Under the pieces are notes generated by a model. The model saw only the letters and a list, made by a program, of their open reading frames with translations, was not told the origin of the DNA and made no database searches. A program made the position numbers and the translations under genes. DNA of 5,948 nt from Candidatus Aminicenantota bacterium (GTDB lineage: Bacteria > Acidobacteriota > Aminicenantia > Aminicenantales > Aminicenantaceae), in the NCBI GenBank assembly GCA_004378665.1, contig SOIA01000087.1, positions 1 to 5,948 on the forward strand. The letters are read 5' to 3'. Shown here in pieces: positions 1 through 5,315 of this stretch; the stretch's first letter is position 1; each line of letters begins with the position of its first letter.

Positions 1-73
1 GAGAAAGGCCTGTCCCTCTAATCCTTTCCAGGGATTTCAAACCAAGAATTCCTTCAGAAATTTGTCTAATTGA
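1..73 (+). other. Left flank, possibly the end of an upstream gene
   Basis: Two plus-strand readings could be the tail of a gene beginning outside the window. One is open from base 2 to a TGA at 71-73, which would leave 12 nt before the next start codon. The other ends at a TAA at 19-21. Neither tail has a recognisable motif, so I cannot choose between them or exclude plain intergenic DNA. The tight spacing of the first option would make the LTxxQ protein gene part of a longer operon, which is inference only. Confidence 0.2.
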
Positions 74-75
74 TT

Positions 76-80
76 GGAGG
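76..80 (+). promoter_or_regulatory. Ribosome binding site that fixes the start of the LTxxQ protein
   Basis: GGAGG lies 5 nt before the ATG at 86. A longer reading from TTG at 74 would start inside this site and has no Shine-Dalgarno sequence of its own, so ATG 86 is preferred. Confidence 0.8.
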
Positions 81-85
81 TCAAA

Positions 86-970
86 ATGGAAAAAGGAAAG
101 GTTTCGGTATTGTGGATGGTTTTGGCTGTCTTTTTGACGGCAGGCCTTTTATGGGGGCTTCCGGAGCTTTCCAGAGAAAAGTTGGAAAAAACCGGAGAGC
201 TGCGGAGAGAGATCAGACTGCTCAACCTCATGAACGGATTGGACCTCACGCAGGAACAGATGGAGATCATCTTGACGAGCGCGAAAGAGTACCAGAGATT
301 GATGGCTCGGTTTGAACACATCCTCCGGAATAGTCAGGATAAGATGGAGGCGGTCCTTGAGGAGATCAGGAGTTATCTCAGGGAGAACGAGGAAATTCCC
401 TCTCAGACGGTGCGGAAGTATCATCGCCTGGACAGGGAGAGCCGGGAAGAGCGGTTGAAAATCCAGGAAAAGATGAAAGAATCAGCCAGAGAGATTGAAG
501 AGTGCCTCGAGCCTCACCAGCTTTACCAGCTTCGCGAGTTCGTTCCCTGCATCATTCCTCCCAGAGGAGAGAAGCGGATCGGACAGGCCAGGGATTACAA
601 GGGATTAACGAGAGGCCTGGAGAGAGTCAGGCGCGTCCCCTCTCATGTGTACCAGCAGAGGAAGGAGGAGATCGTATCGAGGACTTTAGAGAGGCTCAAG
701 CTTCATGCTCCGCCTTTTTCTGATATGGATGATGAAGAGATGAAATGGCACATTGAGACCATCTATGATGATGTGAGGAGCCTGGAAGATGCGGAGTTTG
801 AGATTCAGAAGGAACGTCTGGCAGAAGAGCTTATCTCTCCTTTCAAGCCTGAAATCCCGTCGGGCAATGTCATGCGGAAGATCGCAGGATTTCTCCTTTC
901 TGAAGAAGTGATAACGATTTTGGAAGAAAGGTTGAATCAGGGAGATTCAACAGGGGAACGGATTTCTTAA
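86..970 (+). CDS. Predicted periplasmic Spy/CpxP-like LTxxQ-motif protein
   Basis: This 294-residue protein has a hydrophobic segment at about residues 6-25 after the basic start MEKGK. There is no lipobox or clear signal peptidase site, so I read it as a signal anchor or uncleaved signal peptide, with the rest in the periplasm. Residues 30-150 are highly charged and probably coiled helix. They contain an exact LTxxQ motif (LTQEQ, 54-58) and a degenerate copy (LEPHQ, 141-145). Paired LTxxQ motifs mark the Spy/CpxP family of ATP-independent periplasmic chaperones and stress sensors, but those are only about 140-160 residues long. The second half is extra: a Cys-Pro-Pro patch (FVPCIIPPRG, 152-161), then RIGQA (164-168), then more charged helix. 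Its two cysteines are C140 and C155. It stands alone before the convergent yjbQ. A heavy-metal or envelope stress role is possible by family analogy. No specific function can be assigned. Confidence 0.75.
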   Translation: MEKGKVSVLWMVLAVFLTAGLLWGLPELSREKLEKTGELRREIRLLNLMNGLDLTQEQMEIILTSAKEYQRLMARFEHILRNSQDKMEAVLEEIRSYLRENEEIPSQTVRKYHRLDRESREERLKIQEKMKESAREIEECLEPHQLYQLREFVPCIIPPRGEKRIGQARDYKGLTRGLERVRRVPSHVYQQRKEEIVSRTLERLKLHAPPFSDMDDEEMKWHIETIYDDVRSLEDAEFEIQKERLAEELISPFKPEIPSGNVMRKIAGFLLSEEVITILEERLNQGDSTGERIS

Positions 971-999
971 CACCGCCTCGTTTTCCTGCTGGATTCCCT
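971..999. other. Convergent intergenic gap without a visible terminator
   Basis: This 29-bp gap separates the stop codons of the LTxxQ protein gene (+) and yjbQ (-). I see no GC-rich hairpin followed by a T-run on either strand, so termination of both transcripts may run into the opposing gene or depend on Rho. Confidence 0.5.
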
Positions 1000-1395
1000 T
1001 TAGAATGAGAAAACTTTTATATAAGCCTTCCGGTTTCTCGGACCATCAAATTCACAGAAGAAAATTCCTTGCCAGGTTCCGAGTGACAGCTGTCCGTTCT
1101 CGATGAAGATGTTGACCGAGGAACCGACAAGGCTCGCTTTCACGTGAGCCGGGGAGTTGCCTTCAGAATGCCTGTAAGGGAGGGAATCCGGGACCATTTT
1201 TCCTAAAGTCATCAGGATGTCTTCTTTGACGGATGGGTCAGCATTTTCGTTGATGGTCATTCCAGCCGTCGTGTGGGGGACATAGACAGAGCATATTCCA
1301 CTCTGGATTCCCGAAGAAGAGATTTCCTCTCTGATTCTTCCTGTTATATCCACGAGGGCTTCTTTGGTCTGAGTCCTGACTTCGATTATACTCAT
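1000..1395 (-). CDS. yjbQ: YjbQ/UPF0047 family protein (secondary thiamine-phosphate synthase type)
   Basis: The 131-residue length is normal for the UPF0047/YjbQ family of small cytosolic proteins. The family signatures are all present. HTTAGMTINENADPSV starts at H41. YRHSEGNSPAHVKAS covers 74-88, with H76, E78 and H84 as likely metal or active-site residues. LGTWQGIFFCEFDGPR covers 105-120. In E. coli, YjbQ has weak thiamin-phosphate synthase activity and can replace ThiE when overproduced, so databases call it 'secondary thiamine-phosphate synthase enzyme'. Its physiological role is unsettled. The start is supported by GAGG 5 nt upstream on the minus strand. The gene is transcribed divergently from nrdD, 344 bp away, and I see no functional link beyond possible promoter overlap. 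Family assignment is secure; enzymatic role is not. Confidence 0.93.
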   Translation of the reverse strand: MSIIEVRTQTKEALVDITGRIREEISSSGIQSGICSVYVPHTTAGMTINENADPSVKEDILMTLGKMVPDSLPYRHSEGNSPAHVKASLVGSSVNIFIENGQLSLGTWQGIFFCEFDGPRNRKAYIKVFSF

Positions 1396-1397
1396 TT

Positions 1398-1417
1398 TAA
1401 CCTCGAGCCTAAGGTTA
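1398..1417 (-). promoter_or_regulatory. Inverted repeat covering the yjbQ ribosome binding site
   Basis: TAACCT (1398-1403) and AGGTTA (1412-1417) are perfect 6-bp inverted arms around an 8-nt loop. In yjbQ mRNA the start-proximal arm contains most of the GAGG ribosome binding site (1401-1404), so the hairpin could limit translation. It could equally be a small protein-binding site or chance. Confidence 0.3.
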
Positions 1418-1500
1418 GCACATTCGGAGCGTGTCTTGCCACACTCTTTTCATCTGATGTTTCGGGGGAAGAGATGGTGTGTGTTGTGCCTGAAAGAGAG

Positions 1501-1522
1501 AAAATAAAAAAAATAAAAAAAA
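1501..1522 (+). promoter_or_regulatory. A-tract upstream of the nrdD promoter (possible UP element)
   Basis: Twenty of these 22 bases are A, broken only by two single T residues, giving A-runs of 4, 8 and 8. The tract ends 3 nt before the TTGACA hexamer, where the RNA polymerase alpha subunit contacts UP elements. The runs repeat about every 9 nt, close to a helical turn, so intrinsic bending is also likely. This is inferred from position and composition. Confidence 0.45.
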
Positions 1523-1525
1523 CTC

Positions 1526-1552
1526 TTGACAAACAACGCAAGAAATTATAAT
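1526..1552 (+). promoter_or_regulatory. Candidate sigma-70-type promoter of the nrdD operon
   Basis: TTGACA (1526-1531) and TATAAT (1547-1552) are both perfect consensus hexamers. The spacer is 15 bp, two short of optimal, which would weaken the promoter or make it depend on bending or activation. The A-tract at 1501-1522 may compensate. Transcription would start near A1559, giving a leader of about 180 nt before the nrdD ATG. A weaker divergent reading for yjbQ uses TTGTCA on the minus strand (1527-1532) and TTTTAT (1504-1509) with a 17-bp spacer, so the two -35 boxes may overlap. Confidence 0.6.
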
Positions 1553-1565
1553 TTTAGCACCGCAG

Positions 1566-1581
1566 ATACAATATTTTGTAT
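1566..1581 (+). promoter_or_regulatory. Candidate NrdR box 1
   Basis: ATACAATATTTTGTAT is the core of an 18-bp near-palindrome (1565-1582) with perfect 7-bp arms GATACAA/TTGTATC around TATT. Against the NrdR consensus as I recall it (ACACWATATATWGTGT), 13 of 16 positions agree. NrdR is the ATP/dATP-sensing repressor of ribonucleotide reductase genes and normally binds two boxes in or next to their promoters. This box begins just after the predicted transcription start, a good place for repression, and the downstream gene is nrdD. Confidence 0.55.
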
Positions 1582-1597
1582 CTTAATCCATAAATAT

Positions 1598-1613
1598 ATA
1601 CCACATATGGCTA
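1598..1613 (+). promoter_or_regulatory. Weak candidate NrdR box 2
   Basis: This site starts 32 bp after box 1, three helical turns away, which is the usual spacing of paired NrdR boxes. Its core reads CCACATATGG, a partial palindrome. Only about 9 of 16 positions fit the recalled consensus, so the spacing is the main argument for it. Confidence 0.28.
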
Positions 1614-1725
1614 TTTTTAGTTCATATCGTTTTTCATTGTTTCGGAACGAGAAGCTCTTATTCGAGCGTTATTCCTTTGGATAAGGGGATAAATAGAGCG
1701 CTTTGATTTTCGACTGTGAACAGGG

Positions 1726-1733
1726 AAAGGAGG
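1726..1733 (+). promoter_or_regulatory. Ribosome binding site that fixes the nrdD start
   Basis: AAAGGAGG lies 6 nt before ATG 1740. A GTG at 1716 is in frame and would add eight residues (MNRERRHY), but the ribosome binding site would then lie inside the coding region, and the ATP-cone fold begins only after the ATG. Confidence 0.85.
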
Positions 1734-1739
1734 CATTAC

Positions 1740-3812
1740 ATGCAGAGAGAAATTTCAAGAATCAAGAAAAGAGACGGCAGCGTTGCGGATTTCGTTCAGG
1801 ATAAGATCACTACAGCCGTGTACAAAGCCATGGAATCTCACGGGCTCATGGATAACGGCGCAGCCAGGTCAGTTTCCGATATCGTAACCTTTATGCTGGC
1901 AGACAAATTCGGCGGATACACCGTTCCCGCGGTGGAGCAGATTCAGGACATCGTGGAGATGGTCCTGATGAAACAGGGTTACCACGATGTTGCCAAGTCC
2001 TACATCCTCTACCGCGAAAAGCACAAAGAGATCAGGGAAGCCAAAGAGACGGGTGTCAATCTGACCCGGTTGATCAAGGATTACATCAACGATGTGGATT
2101 GGAAAGTCAAAGAGAACAGCAACGAAGGCGTGGTGAGTTTTTCCGGACTGAACGCCAGGGTGTCAGGAGAAGTTCTTTCCAATTTTGCCCTGAACCAGCT
2201 TTACTCGGATCGAGTCAAGAGGGCCCACGTCGAAGGAGATTTCCATATTCACGACCTCTCTTACCCGATCGTGGGTTACTGTGCGGGTTGGTCCATGGAG
2301 AACCTCCTGAAAAAGGGATTTGGCCATGTGGCCAATCAAGTTCACTCTTTTCCCGCCAAGCATCTTGAGACGGCAACTCTGCACATGGTGAATTTTATCG
2401 GTACGATGCAGGGAGAGTTTGCGGGCGCGCAGGCTTTCTCCAGCGTCGATACCTTTCTGGCTCCTTTCGTAAGAGCAGATAAACTCGATTATGAAAGAGT
2501 CAAACAGGATATTCAGAAGCTCATCTTCGGATTGAACGTTCCTTCCCGATGGGGATGGCAGACGCCTTTCTCCAACCTGACTTTTGACTGGACTGTGCCC
2601 GGGGACATGAAGGATAAACGCGTCATCATCGGAGGGGAGGAGAAGGATTCGACTTACGGCGAGTACCAGAAAGAGATGCACATGATCAACCGCTCTTTCC
2701 TGGAGTTGATGAACGAGGGGGACCAGAAGGGACGCGTGTTCACTTTCCCCATACCCACTTATAACCTCACCCGGGATTTTGACTGGGATTCACCGAATGC
2801 GAACCTTCTCTTCGAGGTGACGGCAAGGTATGGAATACCTTATTTTCAGAATTTTATCGGGACGGACATGGATCCTGGCGACATCAGAGCTATGTGCTGC
2901 CGCCTGAACCTGGACCAGAGGGAACTCTTGAGAAGGCCGGGCAACATGTGGGGACCAGGAGACTCGACGGGTTCGATCGGGGTCGTCACCCTCAACCTGA
3001 ACAGGATCGGGTACGAAGCGGCCGACCGGGATGAGTTTTTCTCCGAGTTGAAAACCGTAATGGTCCTGGCCAAGGAAGCCCTGGAGACTAAAAAAGAAGT
3101 CGTCGACAACATGCTGGCCAGGGGGCTCATGCCTTACACACAGGTCTACCTTGGTCATTTTGACAACCATTTCTCAACCATCGGCATCTGCGGCATGAAC
3201 GAAACCTGTCTGAATTTTCTAGGGAAAGGAATCGCGACTCCGGAGGGGAAGGAGTTTACGATAGAAGTCCTTCAGTTCATGAGGGACACGATCCAGAAAT
3301 TCCAGGAGGAGACGGGTAATCTTTATAACCTGGAGGCCACACCGGCCGAATCCACTTCCTACCGGCTGGCAAGGCTGGATAAGCAGAAATACAACAAGAT
3401 CATCACTGCCGGGACAGAGAAATATCCTTATCTGACCAACTCCACTCAGCTCAACGTCGATGCCACCCGGGATATCTTCGAAGCTGTGGAGCATCAGAAG
3501 GATATTCAGCCTCTCTACACGGGAGGAACCATATTCCACACTTTCCTCCCAGAGGCCATAGACAGGGAAACGTGTAAGAAATTGGTCCAGAAGATCGCCG
3601 AGACTTCACTTCCGTATTTCAGCATCACTCCCACTTTCAGTGTCTGCCGGAATCATGGTTACATCCAAGGCGAGGTCCCGAAATGTCCGGATTGCGGAGA
3701 TGAGACTGAAGTCTATTCCCGGATCGTGGGCTATCTGAGGCCAGTCGGGACCTGGAATGACGGCAAAAAGCAGGAATTCAGGGAAAGAACTCCGTACTCA
3801 AAGATAGATTGA
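1740..3812 (+). CDS. nrdD: Anaerobic (class III) ribonucleoside-triphosphate reductase
   Basis: This 690-residue glycyl-radical enzyme reduces ribonucleoside triphosphates to dNTPs without oxygen. Residues 5-95 form an ATP-cone (KKRDGSVADFVQDKI, then VEQIQDIVE and AKSYILYREKH), the allosteric site that senses ATP/dATP. The catalytic barrel follows (GEFAGAQAFSSVDTFLAPF near 224-242; GSIGVVTLNLNRIGY). Cysteines at likely active-site positions are C181 (GYCAGW), C386/C387 (MCCRLNLD) and C484 in the finger-loop sequence STIGICGMNETC, with C490 close by. Near the C-terminus, C636, H639, C649 and C652 (CRNHG, CPDCG) form a zinc-ribbon motif of CxxH plus CxxC type. The glycyl radical residue is G664 in RIVGYLRPVGTW. 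Sequence style (MCCRL, NHFSTIG, GYLRP) is closer to Thermotoga-like and other thiol-dependent types than to the formate-using E. coli enzyme; this is from memory. It is the first gene of the operon and nothing looks broken. Confidence 0.97.
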   Translation: MQREISRIKKRDGSVADFVQDKITTAVYKAMESHGLMDNGAARSVSDIVTFMLADKFGGYTVPAVEQIQDIVEMVLMKQGYHDVAKSYILYREKHKEIREAKETGVNLTRLIKDYINDVDWKVKENSNEGVVSFSGLNARVSGEVLSNFALNQLYSDRVKRAHVEGDFHIHDLSYPIVGYCAGWSMENLLKKGFGHVANQVHSFPAKHLETATLHMVNFIGTMQGEFAGAQAFSSVDTFLAPFVRADKLDYERVKQDIQKLIFGLNVPSRWGWQTPFSNLTFDWTVPGDMKDKRVIIGGEEKDSTYGEYQKEMHMINRSFLELMNEGDQKGRVFTFPIPTYNLTRDFDWDSPNANLLFEVTARYGIPYFQNFIGTDMDPGDIRAMCCRLNLDQRELLRRPGNMWGPGDSTGSIGVVTLNLNRIGYEAADRDEFFSELKTVMVLAKEALETKKEVVDNMLARGLMPYTQVYLGHFDNHFSTIGICGMNETCLNFLGKGIATPEGKEFTIEVLQFMRDTIQKFQEETGNLYNLEATPAESTSYRLARLDKQKYNKIITAGTEKYPYLTNSTQLNVDATRDIFEAVEHQKDIQPLYTGGTIFHTFLPEAIDRETCKKLVQKIAETSLPYFSITPTFSVCRNHGYIQGEVPKCPDCGDETEVYSRIVGYLRPVGTWNDGKKQEFRERTPYSKID

Positions 3813-3815
3813 CCG

Positions 3816-4082
3816 ATGGATTACCTGTTGTTCACCTATCCCAACTGTCAGGACTGTGCAGAGCTAAAAAAAATCTTGGCTGAGACAGAAATCGAGGGCC
3901 GGGAGTACAACTTGACCCTCAAAGAGAGCAAGCTCAAGATCAGGGAGTATCTGGATATCATCAAGCGTGATGATAAAGGAGCGATCCCCATTCCCACTCT
4001 GCTGCTCCAGGATGAAGCTGGAGTTCCGGCTGTGCTGAACAGCCGAGAGGAGTTTGAGGATTGGTTAAAATCAAGGGCTTAG
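3816..4082 (+). CDS. Glutaredoxin/NrdH-like thiol-disulfide protein
   Basis: This 88-residue protein has a compact thioredoxin fold. The first strand leads into FTYPNCQDC with the redox pair C11/C14, followed by a helix, and IPIPT carries the expected cis-proline P60 opposite the active site. The GG-[ST]-D type glutathione-binding end of classical glutaredoxins is missing; the C-terminus reads LNSREEFEDWLKS. It is therefore more likely an NrdH-like protein reduced by a thioredoxin or ferredoxin-type reductase than a true glutathione enzyme. It starts 3 nt after nrdD and overlaps nrdG, with no strong ribosome binding site of its own, so translation is probably coupled to nrdD. Lying between nrdD and nrdG, it is probably the electron donor that re-reduces the NrdD active-site disulfide. 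That role is inferred from position and fold. Other thiol roles remain possible. Confidence 0.85.
   Translation: MDYLLFTYPNCQDCAELKKILAETEIEGREYNLTLKESKLKIREYLDIIKRDDKGAIPIPTLLLQDEAGVPAVLNSREEFEDWLKSRA
4046..4052 (+). promoter_or_regulatory. Ribosome binding site for the TTG start of nrdG
   Basis: AGAGGAG lies 8 nt before TTG 4061, inside the 3' end of the glutaredoxin-like gene. No ATG or GTG in this frame lies near the expected N-terminus, so this site is the main support for the TTG start. A second GAGGA (4056-4060) is too close to the start codon to work. Confidence 0.6.
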
Positions 4083-4759
4083 AAAAATTTGCCCCCAAAG
4101 ACTTTCCAGGCTACATATCCTCAACTGTGTTTCTGGGTGGATGCAATTTTCGATGCCCTTACTGCCATAACAAAGATTTGGTACTGAATCCAGAGAAGCT
4201 CCCCACCTTTCCTCTCGATTATTTCCTCGACTACCTTGACTCGAGAAAAGGCTGGTTGGAGGGAATCTGTATTACAGGGGGAGAGCCGTTACTCCACAAT
4301 GATTTGGAGGCTTTCCTTGCTTTGATTAAAGAACACAGTCTGCTGGTCAAGATCGACACCAACGGTTCTTTTCCGTCTGAACTGGAGCAGCTCATCCAGA
4401 AGGGGCTCGTGGACCAAATCGCCATGGATGTGAAAGCTCCTTTGGAACGGTACCAGGAAGTCACCGGTTCAAAGGTTAAAGGAGAGACCATCCTCAGAAG
4501 CATCAACATCATAAAGAATTCAGGCCTGAGGTATGTCTTTCGGTCCACCGTGGTTCCGGGACTGGTGGGAGCAGATGATATCAAAAAAATCAGTCAGATG
4601 CTCAACGGCACAGATGTTTTTCAAATCCAGCAATTCATGCCTGTGACAACTCTTGATGACCGTTATCTCCAGAAAAAACCTTACCGTAAAGAAGAAATCC
4701 AGGAATTTGTCAAAATCGCTGAGGCCTTTATCCCTGAAGTCAGAGTTGAGGGTATCTGA
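4061..4759 (+). CDS. nrdG: Anaerobic ribonucleotide reductase activating protein (radical SAM)
   Basis: This 232-residue enzyme uses a [4Fe-4S] cluster and S-adenosylmethionine to abstract hydrogen from the NrdD glycine and so create its radical. The cluster motif CNFRCPYC gives C28, C32 and C35. The SAM-binding GGEP is at 73-76, followed by KIDTNGS (97-103) and AMDVKAP (121-127). The opening KGLEKFAPKDFPGYISSTVF matches the NrdG subfamily (TIGR02495 type) that is longer than the roughly 155-residue E. coli NrdG, so 232 residues is normal. The start is TTG 4061, overlapping the preceding gene by 22 nt. V-K-I-K-G-L after it matches the usual N-terminus of the family, so a later start would cut the protein. 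Related radical SAM activases such as pyruvate formate-lyase activase share these motifs, but the adjacent nrdD settles the partner. Confidence 0.95.
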   Translation: MVKIKGLEKFAPKDFPGYISSTVFLGGCNFRCPYCHNKDLVLNPEKLPTFPLDYFLDYLDSRKGWLEGICITGGEPLLHNDLEAFLALIKEHSLLVKIDTNGSFPSELEQLIQKGLVDQIAMDVKAPLERYQEVTGSKVKGETILRSINIIKNSGLRYVFRSTVVPGLVGADDIKKISQMLNGTDVFQIQQFMPVTTLDDRYLQKKPYRKEEIQEFVKIAEAFIPEVRVEGI

Positions 4760-4762
4760 TTC

Positions 4763-5185
4763 ATGGAACTCAAGGTGAAAAAAATTCATCCGGATGCCAA
4801 GCTCCCCCAATACTCACATAAAGGAGATGCGGGTTTAGACCTTTTCTCATCGGTCGACTGTGTGTTACAGAAGGGAGAGGTCAGGCCAGTTCCCACGGGG
4901 ATCAAGGTTGCCATACCTAAAGGAAATGTCGGGCTCATATGGGATAAAAGCGGAATATCCCTGAAAGGAGCTCACCGGCTGGCAGGAGTCATTGACTCCG
5001 GATACAGGGGAGAGGTCCGGGTGGTGATGGTGAATCTCGGCGCAGATGCCTTTGTCATCGAGAAGGGGATGAAGATCGCTCAACTCCTTATCCAGCCTGT
5101 GGTTGAGATCGAAGTCACTGAGGTCGAGGAACTGGAAGAGACTTCACGCGGAGAGAGCGGTTTCGGGAGCACGGGCAAGTATTGA
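4763..5185 (+). CDS. dut: Deoxyuridine 5'-triphosphate nucleotidohydrolase (dUTPase)
   Basis: This 140-residue trimeric-type dUTPase hydrolyses dUTP to dUMP and pyrophosphate. That keeps uracil out of DNA and supplies the substrate for dTMP synthesis. All five family motifs are visible: DAGLDLFS (22-29), DKSGISLKG (61-69, serine motif), GVIDSGYRGE (75-84, with D78 the expected water-activating aspartate and Y81 the base-stacking tyrosine), KIAQLLIQP (104-112), and the glycine-rich tail RGESGFGSTG (129-138), which closes over the active site. Length is typical. The start lies 3 nt after the nrdG stop, with GAGGG (4748-4752) 10 nt upstream. Placing dut last in an nrd operon couples dNTP production with removal of dUTP, which arises from dCTP deamination or UTP reduction. 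A dCTP deaminase is unlikely, because the whole dUTPase motif series is intact. Confidence 0.96.
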   Translation: MELKVKKIHPDAKLPQYSHKGDAGLDLFSSVDCVLQKGEVRPVPTGIKVAIPKGNVGLIWDKSGISLKGAHRLAGVIDSGYRGEVRVVMVNLGADAFVIEKGMKIAQLLIQPVVEIEVTEVEELEETSRGESGFGSTGKY

Positions 5186-5304
5186 AAAATTCAGGCCGCC
5201 CTCGTCCATAGATATCCCTTAGCTTTTCTGGTACAAAAATCCCTGTGTGGATGATCACAATACCTGCCTCGCCTTTCCCTTTGATCTTGTTTATAATGTG
5301 TGAG
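5186..5304. other. Gap between dut and the trmJ-like gene
   Basis: This 119-bp stretch has no recognised gene on the plus strand, no clear terminator and no convincing promoter. TATAAT occurs at 5292-5297 but has no matching -35 and overlaps a possible start codon. On the minus strand it reads as an uninterrupted, soluble, lysine- and glutamate-rich peptide that looks like real protein, though no start site goes with it. A degraded gene end is possible. The methyltransferase gene may still be transcribed from the nrd operon. Confidence 0.4.
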
Positions 5305-5315
5305 ATGAATTCATC
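5304..5315. repeat. 12-bp perfect palindrome at the trmJ-like start
   Basis: GATGAATTCATC is its own reverse complement and spans the proposed ATG at 5305. It could be an operator or a small mRNA structure at the start codon, but a single 12-bp palindrome can also arise by chance. Confidence 0.3.

Larger units (their letters stand above)
1560..1739 (+). other. Long leader of the nrdD operon
   Basis: If transcription starts near 1559, the nrdD mRNA has about 180 untranslated nucleotides. Besides the candidate NrdR boxes, it holds TCCTTT (1673-1678), complementary to AAAGGA (1726-1731) in the ribosome binding site, and a repeated GGATAA (1679-1684, 1687-1692). I recognise no known riboswitch class and no convincing short reading frame in it. 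Confidence 0.4.

Noticed and set aside
74..85. Upstream TTG start adding four residues to the LTxxQ protein
   Set aside because: It overlaps the GGAGG ribosome binding site that serves the ATG at 86 and has no site of its own.
1427..1446. Inverted repeat around GTGTCTTGCCACAC
   Set aside because: The arms are only 4 bp (GTGT/ACAC) unless a bulge is allowed, and they are not positioned at any clear promoter element.
1273..1551. Plus-strand reading frame of 92 codons before the nrdD promoter
   Set aside because: Its first half is the complement of the conserved yjbQ coding sequence. The rest runs through the A-tract and the promoter, ending in a low-complexity lysine-rich tail, and it has no ribosome binding site.
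1560..1739. Riboswitch (cobalamin, thiamine or other) in the nrdD leader
   Set aside because: No conserved box or multi-stem core of a known class can be found. Class III RNR is not cobalamin dependent, and the features present are better explained by NrdR boxes and a simple leader.
2163..2681. 172-codon minus-strand frame inside nrdD
   Set aside because: It lies fully opposite conserved nrdD sequence, has no recognisable motif, and is explained as a codon-complement shadow. The same holds for the other antisense frames over nrdD, nrdG and dut.
5183..5204. Possible terminator after dut
   Set aside because: TGAA/TTCA is only a 4-bp stem around AAA at the stop codon, and no T-run follows the GC-rich bases after it.
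5292..5297. TATAAT as a promoter for the trmJ-like gene
   Set aside because: No -35 hexamer lies at 15-19 bp, and the box overlaps a possible ATG, leaving no room for a leader.
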